From the NCBI GenBank assembly GCA_963827155.1, contig CAWGZV010000002.1, forward strand, positions 1,302,001 to 1,366,000: 64,000 nucleotides of DNA, read 5' to 3'. Shown in pieces: positions 19,709 to 27,488 of the stretch. A model generated the notes under the pieces. It had not been told where the DNA came from, made no database searches, and was given only the letters and a program-made list of their open reading frames with translations. Source of the DNA: UTCFX2 sp963827155 (GTDB lineage: Bacteria; Chloroflexota; Anaerolineae; Anaerolineales; UBA4823). A program made the position numbers and the translations under genes. The number at the start of each line of letters is the position of its first letter. The stretch's first letter is position 1.

Positions 19709-21225
19709 ATGAAAACTGTAAGGCATCCATGTGTTCTTCTCGAAAAAATGCGAAGTTTGGTCGCGCCCTGGCTCGCAAGGGTGATGTCCGTCATCATAAT
19801 CCTCGGATGGGCTGCGCCATCCCTGCCGGTTGATCGCGCAGTTGCGGGTGCACCGGAAATCCAGGACACGCCTGAAATTGGCGCAACTCAATACCTGTCG
19901 ATCCCGGCAGCAGCGTTTCATCCAATGCTGGATGCCTATACGTATTCGAATATTGGATACAGTTTACATGTCGCCGCCCCATCAGACAACGTAGCCGTTT
20001 TCGTCGCCGCCCTGCAGCTCCAGCACGGCACCACCATCCACAAAGTTAGATTCCTGTACCGAGATATCAATGTCAGCTCCGATTGCTACCTCATTTTTGG
20101 TCGAGTTCCTGCGGTCCCCAGCGGGGAGCCGAAACCAGGGGAGCTCCTGGCATATCCTTTCCTCCAGCGGCTCTAGCGGTCTGGGAGCGGTTTCGACGGA
20201 TGACAGCTGGACGCCGGTGGAGATTAACAATGCCGATTTCGATAATTTTTTCGAGTTCATCAGCATTGGCTCCGAATCAAACACCGACCTGATGGCAGTG
20301 CAGATCGAGTATACCCTCCCGACCACAGTCTACGAGCACGATTATCTGAATATCCCCGCAGCAGCCTTTGTGCCTTATTCGGATGATGTCGGATTCTTCA
20401 GCTACGGGGATCTTGGTGGAAAATATGGATCAAACCCCCAGCGCCCATTTTGAAGCGCCGGTCTTTCTGCCAGACGGCGCCACCGCCGAATGGGCGCAGT
20501 TCTACTGGTATGATAACCAGACCCCGGCAAACGCCCAGGCGCAGGTCTACCGCACCGATCTGGCAGGCTCTTGGGACCCGGCTGACGCGATGGTCGATCT
20601 CGCTTCCAGCGGGGCAGCTGGATATGGGGTGGATTCGACCGGGATTACCCGCCACCAGACCATCGACAACGGGTCAGGCGCTTATTGGGTAACCTACGAT
20701 CTTCCGTATTCTTTTTTATACAGCTTTATCGACGGCCGCGGCCTGGTGATCCGCTTCCACCCGGGCACGCCCTCGGGACTAGAGCGCTTCTCCATCCCCG
20801 CGGCGGCTTTCACCGGTAATGCCGCGTCCCGCGATTATGAAAACCGGGGGTGGTTTTTGAAGAATTTCGACGCCAACGGCAGCTACATGGCTCCGGTCTA
20901 TCTGCCGCACGGAAAAAATATCCACCAGATGCGGTTTTACTACCAAAGGACCGGCTCGCCAGCAGCCGAAGCGACCGCTTTGCTGCGCGGCTGGGCAGTT
21001 GGGACGGCGACTGTTTCCGACCTGGTCACGATTTCCTCCAGCGGGACAGGCTGGACCCACAACGACAGCCCTCTGGTGAACGACCTTATCGACAATCAAG
21101 GGGTTGTCTACTGGCTGGAGTGGCGCCTGCCGGACTACGATGCCAACCTGATCCTTCCGAGCGGGGTGGTGATTGAAGTCGCCGACAGCATTAACTATAC
21201 CTACCTGCCAGTCTTGTTGAAGTGA
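19709..21225 (+). CDS. Secreted protein of three IPAAAF repeats (two frameshifts)
   Basis: Start ATG 19709 follows GGGAGGA. A TATAAT box lies at 19617-19622. A long signal peptide (VMSVIIILGWAAPSLP) precedes the mature part. Three frames must be joined (shifts near 20085 and 20420). The result is about 500 residues with three units of about 130-150 residues, each beginning with a [SN]IPAAAF motif (YLSIPAAAF, YLNIPAAAF, RFSIPAAAF). Each unit then has a hydrophobic strand and a block like MAPVYLPHGKNIHQMRFYY. The last residues YTYLPVLLK match the tails of other secreted proteins here. I do not recognise the repeat as a named domain; strand-rich composition suggests an extracellular beta-sandwich. 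No catalytic residues are evident. Confidence 0.7.
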
Positions 21226-21245
21226 GGTCGTGATTTTTGTAATCT

Positions 21246-21412
21246 AAAGATCACCACAAAGACACAGAGTGCACTGAGAACACAGAGATATTGAAATAAG
21301 CCATGCGGTCAACGGATATGAAACGGATAAACAGATGACAATCCAGCTATTCGTTTATCGGCCGGGTATCTGCTGTCGGGAAATTTTTCCGGGACCAGCG
21401 ATCCCGGCTGAA
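21246..21412. repeat. Dispersed repeat family A, copy 2
   Basis: It begins CACCACAAAGACACAGAG, continues with CCATGCGGTCAACGGATATG and AAACGGATAAACAG paired imperfectly with ATTCGTTTATCGG, and ends near the hairpin-forming GGGACCAGCGATCCC. It is the clearest intact copy for comparing with the family A copy interrupted by the IS110 element. Confidence 0.75.
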
Positions 21413-22205
21413 GTATTACCGTTGCGAGCCGCTGGCACACTTTTTTCAGCGAATTTGCTTGGCGACCTGCTGCGCTCCTCCCGAATATCGATAAATTGAA
21501 TAATAACGATCCACGCCATCGAAAAACATCACGGACGGGCAAATCCTGCAATGGCGGTCCGCCGATCTTGCTTCTATTCTACTGAAATGGACGCAAGCCC
21601 TGCATAAAAGCTCGAATATCAATTCCGGGGGGAACCTCATGAGTTTATGACGGATGAAGGCTTATCCAAGCGGTCAAGCATCCATCCTAAGGGTATCATC
21701 GTCAGCTGAATAATCCATTATCGACGAACAACGGAATGAAAAAGAAATTAAACGGGATGGTTGAAATTCCTTCATCCTGTTTGAGGATTATTCGGGTGGG
21801 AATGAAGCGATCAGTGTGACGCTGTTGAGACGCGGCATCCTTATACTTTAACTAAATCTGAGAAACGGACGAATAGCCGGCGTGCAGCGCCGCCTTCAAA
21901 TCCTGTGCATAATGCAGGGGTATGGCTGCCGGGTATGCGCCAAAATCTTCAACATCCTTGCCAGCTATTCCCCCACCGGCAGATTTGTGGATTGTGTCGT
22001 AAGCAGCCCTGGAGGTCATTGCCTGCCAGGTGAACGGCAACCGCTGGTATCCTGCGATAGCCACACAGCAGATGATATTAAAGCTGCTTATAAAAGGTGG
22101 AAATCCAGGAATGTTGAAGAGTCAGACAATGAATAATCAGGCAATTGGGTTTATTGGGAATTGCCGTACAGAATACCGTTACCAATTGAATAAAGGAGAA
22201 TTGTG
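21413..22205. other. Intergenic region without supported genes
   Basis: No convincing gene. An 84-codon ORF at 21882-22136 has no ribosome site and no recognisable domain. The region just before 22206 carries AAAGGAG for the CBS gene. Confidence 0.5.
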
Positions 22206-22643
22206 ATGAAGAAATGTGCTGAAGTAATGACGAAAAACCCGGTTTGCTGCCGGCCGGACGACACGGTTGCAAAAGCGGCGCAGTTGATGCAGAGGGATAA
22301 TATCGGTTCGATCCCCGTTATTGAAGACGAAGATACCTTGAAGTTAGCCGGTATCGTGACCGATCGTGACCTTGCATTGAAGGTTATTGCCAAAGGGAAG
22401 GATGCCAAATCCACGAAAGTGGAGGCGGTGATGACCCGCCAGGTAGTTACCTGCCGGGCTGAGGATGACCTGCAGAAAGCGCTGGATTCGATGGCTATGC
22501 ATCAATTGCGCCGGATTCCAATCGTGGACAATGACAACCGGATTGTAGGGATCATTGCCCAGGCGGATGTGGCGACGCGCCTGAACCAGCCGGAAAAAAC
22601 TGCCGAAATGGTCAAGGAAATTTCCCAATTCAACCCGAAGTAA
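22206..22643 (+). CDS. CBS-domain pair protein
   Basis: 145 residues made of two CBS motifs: AEVMTKNPVCCRPDDTVA... with GIVTDRDLALKV, then VEAVMTRQVVTCRAEDDL... with GIIAQADVATRL. I chose ATG 22206, 7 nt after AAGGAG, rather than the GTG one codon upstream. Stand-alone CBS pairs bind adenosine nucleotides and act as energy or stress sensors. The gene is followed 17 bp later by the Cys/His repeat lipoprotein and may be co-transcribed with it, but a functional link is not evident. Confidence 0.9.
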   Translation: MKKCAEVMTKNPVCCRPDDTVAKAAQLMQRDNIGSIPVIEDEDTLKLAGIVTDRDLALKVIAKGKDAKSTKVEAVMTRQVVTCRAEDDLQKALDSMAMHQLRRIPIVDNDNRIVGIIAQADVATRLNQPEKTAEMVKEISQFNPK

Positions 22644-22660
22644 GGAAACCGAGAAGGAGA

Positions 22661-24037
22661 ATGAAAATGGAACATCACAGCAAAATGAAAGGCACCCTGC
22701 TGGCAGCGGCAGCTCTGGTTCTCGCGATAACATTGCTCTCGGCTTGCAGCGTTGAGGGCGCCGCCCTAGGGGCATTTGGCAGCAGCATCACCGCCACCAC
22801 CCTCGGTGCGATCGGCAATCGCGCCGCCGCCCCGCTGTTAACTGTCTGCCATGCCACCGGAGACCCGGCGAACGCTTACGAAGAACTTTCGGTAAATAAG
22901 GCTGAATTGAATGTACACCTTGGGCATACCAACGACATTTACCCAGTGCCGGCAAACGGCTGCCCTGCAAGCCAAGTTTTTACCGGTGATGGTAAGATCA
23001 CGATCTGTCATGCCACCGGCAGCCAGAATAATCCTTATAACGAGATTTCAGTGAGCGTTAATGGCTTGAACGGTCACGATGGGCATGCAGGCGATATCAT
23101 CCCAGCGCCAGAGGGAGGCTGCCCCTCAACTTCAGGTACAATCAGCAATCGCTTCACCGACGCTTTCGATGTGATCAGCTACCGCATCACCACCGCTTTC
23201 GATGGTTTCGGCAATAACACCACCAGCACCCCGCTGTCAACTGCTTGCCATTTCACCGGCGACCTGACAAATCCATATGAAGTCATCACGGTCACGCACG
23301 ATATAAGCCCGGTACCGGCAAACGGCTGCCCTGAAGCCCCGGTTTTGATCAGCGAAGGCATGATCACGATCTGCCATGCCACCGGCAGCGAAAACAATCC
23401 TTATGACGAGATCTCAGTCAGTCTTGTGGGCTTAGATGGACATGGCTCGCATGAAGCCGATGTCTTCCCGTCATCAGATGGTAGTTGCCCTGCCACCTCA
23501 AGTGTGCTCGTCAATCCACCTACCACGACAACCACCACTACCACCACTACCACCACCCTGGGTAACTTCGGCAATCGTTTCACCACCACCCTGGTTGCAT
23601 TCCGCAACAGCATTACCACCGCTTTCGGTGCATTCGGCAGTAACACTACCGCCACCACTTCGTCCTATTCCGTCTGCCATGCCACCGATGACCCGGCGAA
23701 CCCTTACGAAGAACTCACAGCAGTAAACGACGCTGATTTGAATGTGCACCTTGGACATCCTAACGACATTTCCCCGGTGCCGGTTAACGGCTGCCCTGCA
23801 AGCCTAGTGATATCCAACGACGGCAAGATCACGATCTGCCACGCTACCGGCAGCCAGAGCAATCCATATAACGAGATCACCGTGAGCGTCAACGGCTTGA
23901 ACGGTCACGGTGGTCATGCAGACGATATCATCACAGCGCCAGAGGGAGGCTGCCCCACCAGTCCCCAGGGAAATCCGCAGGGAAATAAGCCCAATAACGG
24001 CAATAATGGAAAAAACGGCAACAACGGCAAGCCTTGA
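22661..24037 (+). CDS. Lipoprotein of repeated Cys/His modules (CHATG...NPYxEI...GCP)
   Basis: 458 residues, start after AGAAGGAG. The signal peptide ends in LLSAC (lipobox). The body has six modules of about 45 residues: [VI]CHATG or CHFTG, then NPYxEISV, a HLGH or GHxxH pair, DI.P and GCP. Five of the six begin exactly CHAT. The conserved Cys, His, His, His and Cys in each module suggest a small metal-binding or disulphide-stabilised unit (inference). Modules occur in pairs separated by linkers with LGAFGS/ITTAF and one polythreonine stretch near residue 290. The Gly/Asn/Lys tail follows the last module. I know similar modules only as uncharacterised. Confidence 0.75.
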   Translation: MKMEHHSKMKGTLLAAAALVLAITLLSACSVEGAALGAFGSSITATTLGAIGNRAAAPLLTVCHATGDPANAYEELSVNKAELNVHLGHTNDIYPVPANGCPASQVFTGDGKITICHATGSQNNPYNEISVSVNGLNGHDGHAGDIIPAPEGGCPSTSGTISNRFTDAFDVISYRITTAFDGFGNNTTSTPLSTACHFTGDLTNPYEVITVTHDISPVPANGCPEAPVLISEGMITICHATGSENNPYDEISVSLVGLDGHGSHEADVFPSSDGSCPATSSVLVNPPTTTTTTTTTTTTLGNFGNRFTTTLVAFRNSITTAFGAFGSNTTATTSSYSVCHATDDPANPYEELTAVNDADLNVHLGHPNDISPVPVNGCPASLVISNDGKITICHATGSQSNPYNEITVSVNGLNGHGGHADDIITAPEGGCPTSPQGNPQGNKPNNGNNGKNGNNGKP

Positions 24038-24044
24038 GTCGACA

Positions 24045-24175
24045 AGCGAAAGCAAGATCATGATTTCCGGAAGCCAAACTAATCCTTATGACGAGATCAT
24101 TATGAGGGTTATAAGGATTGGGATGGTCACGATAAACATGTCTCATTGCTTCTGCACCTATCTAGTGGAATAATA
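24045..24175 (+). pseudogene. Decayed extra Cys/His module past the stop codon
   Basis: After the stop at 24037 the + strand still encodes, in shifted frames, SGSQTNPYDEI and then a piece reading DGHDKHV. Both correspond to blocks of the upstream module. This looks like a former seventh module lost by mutation. Confidence 0.5.
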
Positions 24176-24181
24176 AAACAG

Positions 24182-24787
24182 ATGACGATCGATATCGATG
24201 AGACCAAAGTAAAACGGAATGAATTCAGCCTGTGGCTCGCCTGGACCCTCGCCACTGCGCTGGGTATGCTAATTGGCTACCTGCCCCTCGCTTTCCTGGT
24301 CGGTACGCTCGACCTGGGAGCCGCAACCGTCATCGTACCCATCATTTCCGGCATCCTTCTCGGCCTGGCCCAATGGCTGGTGCTGCGACCGTACGTCTCG
24401 AAATCCTATGACTGGATCCTCAACCACGCTGTCGGATGGGTGCTCGGCTATACCCTCGGTTTGTATGTCGTGCAGCTGTTATCCAAAACTCCACTTGGGA
24501 TGCTTGTCGGCTTTGTTTGCTTCGGAGTGATTGTCGCCGTCTTCCAATATCCCGTCCTTCGCCGAGAAATCCCCCATATAGCCACCTGGATCCTCGCCAA
24601 CGTCATCGGCTGGACGCTTGGCGCTTATATCAGCATGCTGGCGGCCGGCGTTTTGTTCCAAAATACGGTGCCAACCACTTTCACCAGTGTGCTCGTCAGC
24701 GTTGGAATCACTGGTCTGGTCGCCGGCGCCATCACCGGGCTGGCGCTGATTTGGATCGTCCGCAAACCTGACCGGCTGGCGGCATAA
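24182..24787 (+). CDS. Small integral membrane protein of unknown function
   Basis: 201 residues from ATG 24182; an in-frame ATG at 24146 gives 12 more residues but they do not look like coding sequence. About five or six hydrophobic helices. A block ISGILLGLAQWLVLRPY is repeated in weaker form (VCFGVIVAVFQYPVLRREI), suggesting an internal duplication. The GLAQWLVLR motif recurs in uncharacterised membrane proteins of cyanobacteria and Chloroflexota (from memory). No catalytic or transport motif is seen. The M48 protease gene follows 28 bp later. Confidence 0.7.
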   Translation: MTIDIDETKVKRNEFSLWLAWTLATALGMLIGYLPLAFLVGTLDLGAATVIVPIISGILLGLAQWLVLRPYVSKSYDWILNHAVGWVLGYTLGLYVVQLLSKTPLGMLVGFVCFGVIVAVFQYPVLRREIPHIATWILANVIGWTLGAYISMLAAGVLFQNTVPTTFTSVLVSVGITGLVAGAITGLALIWIVRKPDRLAA

Positions 24788-24815
24788 TTTCTGTAAACGA
24801 TAAAAGAGGAATAGT

Positions 24816-25641
24816 ATGTATACAAGAGGAGGTTCGAGCGGACGAAGCAGCGGCATCAGTGTGAGGCTGATCTTAGCCGCGGTTGTGGTCGTCATTTCCC
24901 TCATCACTTATTTCAGCTCGCAGTCCACCAACCCGGTTACCCAAGACGTCCAGCATATCAGCATGAGCACAGATCAAGAGATCGCAATAGGGCTGCAGGC
25001 TGCTCCGGAACTGGCAGACCAGTTCGGCGGTCTCGAACTTTAGCCAGTCTGACCAGCAGCGTGTCCAGGATATCGGGAAGCGCATCGTAGAAGACTCCCC
25101 CGCCAGCACCACCCCCTACCAGTACGTCTACCACCTGCTAGCCGACCCGGAAACCGTCAACGCCTTCGCGCTGCCAGGTGGGCAGGTCTTCATCACCCGC
25201 GCCCTCTACGATAAGCTGCAGACCGACGGCGAGCTGGCCAGCATCCTCGGTCACGAAACGGGTCATGTGGTTGCCCGCCATTCTGCCGAGCAGATCGCAA
25301 AAAACCAGCTCACCGAGGGTCTTACCGGAGCTGCCGTCATCGCTGCCTGCAACCCTGATAACCCCAACGGCTGTGTGGCTGCCTCGCAAGTAGCCGCCCT
25401 CGTAGGTCAGATCATCAACATGAAATACAGCCGTGAAGACGAAATCGAAGCCGACTGGTTAGGCGTCTGCTTTATGAACGACAGCGGCTACGACACCCTG
25501 GATATGGTCAAGGTCATGCAACTCCTTGATTCGCTCAGCCAGGGACAGCGCCCACCTGAATTCCTCAGCACACACCCCGATCCAGGCAACCGCATCCTCC
25601 AAATTCAGACAGATATCCAGAACATGGATCAGTGCCCATAG
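24816..25641 (+). CDS. Membrane-anchored M48-family zinc metalloprotease (one frameshift)
   Basis: N-terminal membrane segment LILAAVVVVISLITYF, then an M48 domain. One frame stops at 25043; deleting one base near 25035 gives GGLNFSQSDQQRVQDIGKRI and continuous M48 sequence to 25641, about 274 residues in total. The zinc site is HETGH (in ILGHETGHVVARH) with the third ligand Glu in EDEIEADWLG. FALPGGQVFITRALYDKL is the conserved block before it. These enzymes (BepA/YcaL/LoiP group) degrade misfolded envelope proteins. A single-base error is the simplest explanation for the break. Confidence 0.85.
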
Positions 25642-25838
25642 AGACACCCCACCGAGGACAGGTATTCGCTGGCGACTGCGCCCAGATGGGAGGCGGCGTC
25701 TGCGGAGCAGGTATCGCTTGGGACAGCCCGGCGTCGGATTAGGAATTCGGTGACGGATAGGGAGTCCGGTTGTGGACAGGGAGTCCGGTGCTGGATGAAA
25801 ATTCAAGAAAAAGATAACCACAGAGCAACTGTGTTGAA

Positions 25839-25844
25839 TGTCAA
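25839..25844 (-). promoter_or_regulatory. -35 half of the IS110 circle-junction promoter
   Basis: TTGACA on the minus strand, 13 bp inside the 3' end of the element. In an excised circle it comes to lie 17 bp from the TATGAT at the other end. Confidence 0.65.
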
Positions 25845-25935
25845 GATGTGAAAACGCCATAAACAAACCTGGCGGTGTCAGCAAGTTGGTAAAATAAAGA
25901 CACCCCAAACCCGGAAGGCGGGAACAAAACCCTGT

Positions 25936-26925
25936 TCACAACGGGGCGAGTTCTCGTCTTTCATTTTGGATCCCCACAAATCGAATTGGGAGCTGCCAGC
26001 TCAACTGATCTCGGATCAGCGCATTCAGGATTGTCAACAATTTGCGCATACATGCGACCAGAGCCACCTTCTTGAGTTTTCCATTCTTGAGTAAGCGTTG
26101 GTAGAACTCCCGGATCACTGGATTGAAACGAGTTGCTGAAACGGTTGCCATGTAGAGCACAGTCCGAATATCAGCACGCCCACCTTTGATGCGTCTTTTA
26201 CCTCGAAAGAAGCCGCTATCAAAGTTCATCGGTGCAACACCCACCAGCGCCGCGATCTGCTTGCGGTCGCTATGTCCCAATTCAGGTAAAGCTGCAATCA
26301 TGAGTGATGAGGTGACCTTCCCAATCCCCGGTACACTGCGCAGGATCTCGTTCTTGACCTTGAAGTTGGGATCATCCTGGATGAATTGATTGATCTGTCG
26401 ATCCAGTTCAGCAATTTGCGCATCCAACCACTTCAGGTGGGCTTCTATGCTGCCTTGCATCGCCTTATGTGCGGTTAGCAAACGGTTCTTTTCTGCTGTG
26501 CGGTTCTCAATTAACTGCCGCCTTCGCAGGACCATTGCAGCCAATAACTGCTCTTTTTCATCTGGCAATCGCGTTGGTTGTGGCCTGACTGCTTGTCCGA
26601 AGCGAGCTAGCAGACGCGCATCCAGGCGATCTGTTTTTGCCAGCAAGCCTATCGACCTGGCGAATTCTCGCACTCGGTGGGGATTAATCAGCGCCACTGG
26701 AACCCCGTCGGCGTATAACTCGCCGACCAGGTTCTTTTCGATCCCTCCCGTTGACTCCACCACCACCAGCTGGGGACGCAATTCCAGACACCTTTTTACA
26801 ATGGCATCAATCCCAGCCTTATCGTTTGCCACGCCCCAGATTTCCTTTTCAATATTGCTGGCAACATCCAATCTCTTTTTGGACACATCAATTCCAATAA
26901 ATACTTCTTCGGATTCCTTCTTCAT
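25936..26925 (-). CDS. IS110-family transposase (bridge-RNA-type DEDD/serine recombinase)
   Basis: 329 residues, intact. The N-terminal RuvC-like domain shows the DEDD residues D13 (GIDVSK), E57 (VVVESTGG), D99 and D102 (KTDRLDARLL). A coiled-coil stretch spans about 130-185. The C-terminal Tnp domain has SVPGIGKVTSSLMIA and GVAPMNFDSGFFRGK, where S237 is the expected nucleophile, then GRADIRTVLYM. IS110 enzymes recombine donor and target DNA guided by a structured RNA from the element's non-coding end (known for IS621). All catalytic residues are present, so the enzyme may be active. Confidence 0.95.
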   Translation of the reverse strand: MKKESEEVFIGIDVSKKRLDVASNIEKEIWGVANDKAGIDAIVKRCLELRPQLVVVESTGGIEKNLVGELYADGVPVALINPHRVREFARSIGLLAKTDRLDARLLARFGQAVRPQPTRLPDEKEQLLAAMVLRRRQLIENRTAEKNRLLTAHKAMQGSIEAHLKWLDAQIAELDRQINQFIQDDPNFKVKNEILRSVPGIGKVTSSLMIAALPELGHSDRKQIAALVGVAPMNFDSGFFRGKRRIKGGRADIRTVLYMATVSATRFNPVIREFYQRLLKNGKLKKVALVACMRKLLTILNALIRDQLSWQLPIRFVGIQNERRELAPL

Positions 26926-27004
26926 TCTGCCCTCGCTTGGTTATAATTGCATTGCCCGTTCTAGCAGAATTCGGACTACAGGTCCACACAACTGTTCGGG
27001 CATT

Positions 27005-27165
27005 GCGGTTAGATGGCGCAGCAACCTTTGCTCGGTGACGGTCTCTCGGACCAATTCGCAGACGGCCTGTTGCGCCATCTCGCATCATACCATTTGAGAT
27101 GGCATGGCGAGCCTGCTCCGTGACGGTTTTCTCCACCAAGACACAGATCGGTCTGCCATGCCCAA
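27005..27165 (-). ncRNA. Predicted IS110 bridge RNA
   Basis: The transcript (minus strand, expected start about 27165) folds into two hairpins. Hairpin I is closed by GGCATGGC/GCCATGCC (27155-27162 with 27101-27108). Its loop carries UCUGUGUCU (27147-27139), identical over 9 nt to the left half of the insertion site plus the CT core. It also carries UCACGGAG (27123-27116), which pairs with the other half CTCTGTGG, six Watson-Crick and two G.U pairs. Hairpin II is closed by a perfect 10-bp stem (27071-27080 with 27011-27020) and has an inner GGTC/GACC stem at 27040-27052. It should be the donor loop. AGCAAC at the element's 3' end recurs at 27020-27025, but the donor guides are less clear. Ends of the RNA are estimates. 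Confidence 0.75.
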
Positions 27166-27170
27166 TTTTC

Positions 27171-27176
27171 ATCATA
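27171..27176 (-). promoter_or_regulatory. -10 half of the IS110 circle-junction promoter
   Basis: TATGAT on the minus strand, 4 bp inside the 5' end of the element counting the core. With the TTGACA at 25839-25844 it gives an exact 17-bp spacer in the circular form and would drive the bridge RNA. Confidence 0.65.
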
Positions 27177-27180
27177 CTAG

Positions 27181-27326
27181 ACACAGAGAACACAGAGATC
27201 TTAGATTTAGTCATGCGGCCATCGGATATGAAACGGAAAATCGGACCGCGACCTGGTTATTCGTTCATCCGTTGGGCATCCGTTGTCCCTGGCATTTTTC
27301 GAGATCTTCGATCCCCGCTGCAAATC
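27181..27326. repeat. Dispersed repeat family A, copy 3 (split by IS110)
   Basis: ACACAGAGAACACAGAGATC, ATGCGGCCATCGGATATG, GAAACGGAAAAT, ATTCGTTCATCCGTTGGG and CTTCGATCCCCGCTGCAAAT follow the order of copies 1 and 2. The missing first 15 bases (AAGATAACCACAGAG) lie on the far side of the IS110 element at 25811-25825. Confidence 0.75.
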
Positions 27327-27425
27327 CCCCATAATAAATGAAGCACTTAAGAGAAAATAGCCCCGAATAGCTATTCTGCGGCCCAGTTTTTCCTTTTCTT
27401 CCTAGAAAATTGGTCAAATCACACC

Positions 27426-27454
27426 TTGCCAGTATTACGTAATAGTGGTATTAT
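27426..27454 (+). promoter_or_regulatory. Promoter with a palindromic operator upstream of the MerR gene
   Basis: TTGCCA (27426-27431), 17 nt and TATTAT (27449-27454). A perfect 12-bp palindrome TATTACGTAATA (27433-27444) lies in the spacer, where MerR-family proteins normally bind. Autoregulation is likely (inference). Confidence 0.55.
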
Positions 27455-27488
27455 ATCCACAATCCTATTGAAGGAATGAGACGAAACC

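Larger units (their letters stand above)
25826..27180 (-). mobile_element. IS110-family insertion sequence (complete, IS110 group)
   Basis: Boundaries come from three signs. Both ends carry AG (CT on the element's own strand) at 25824-25825 and 27179-27180, the usual IS110 core dinucleotide. Removing the element joins AAGATAACCACAGAG to ACACAGAGAACACAGAG, which restores a family A repeat as at 21246. Joining the two ends creates TTGACA-N17-TATGAT. The element is about 1355 bp: a 5' non-coding end of about 255 bp (26926-27180), the transposase, and a 3' end of about 110 bp. A long non-coding end upstream of the gene is typical of the IS110 rather than the IS1111 group. No terminal inverted repeats, as expected. 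Confidence 0.85.

Noticed and set aside
21882..22136. 84-codon ORF upstream of the CBS gene
   Set aside because: No ribosome site, no recognisable domain, unusual composition; may be chance.
23518..23562. ACC/ACT trinucleotide run as a separate microsatellite element
   Set aside because: It is in frame and codes for the polythreonine linker of the Cys/His lipoprotein; the slippage potential is noted but it is not an independent feature.
26390..27097. 235-codon ORF on the + strand opposite the IS110 transposase
   Set aside because: It is the antisense of a well-conserved transposase gene plus its non-coding end.
26926..27180. Non-coding end of IS110 as a group II intron or riboswitch
   Set aside because: No domain V-like element or known aptamer. 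Position, stems and the guide match fit a bridge RNA.
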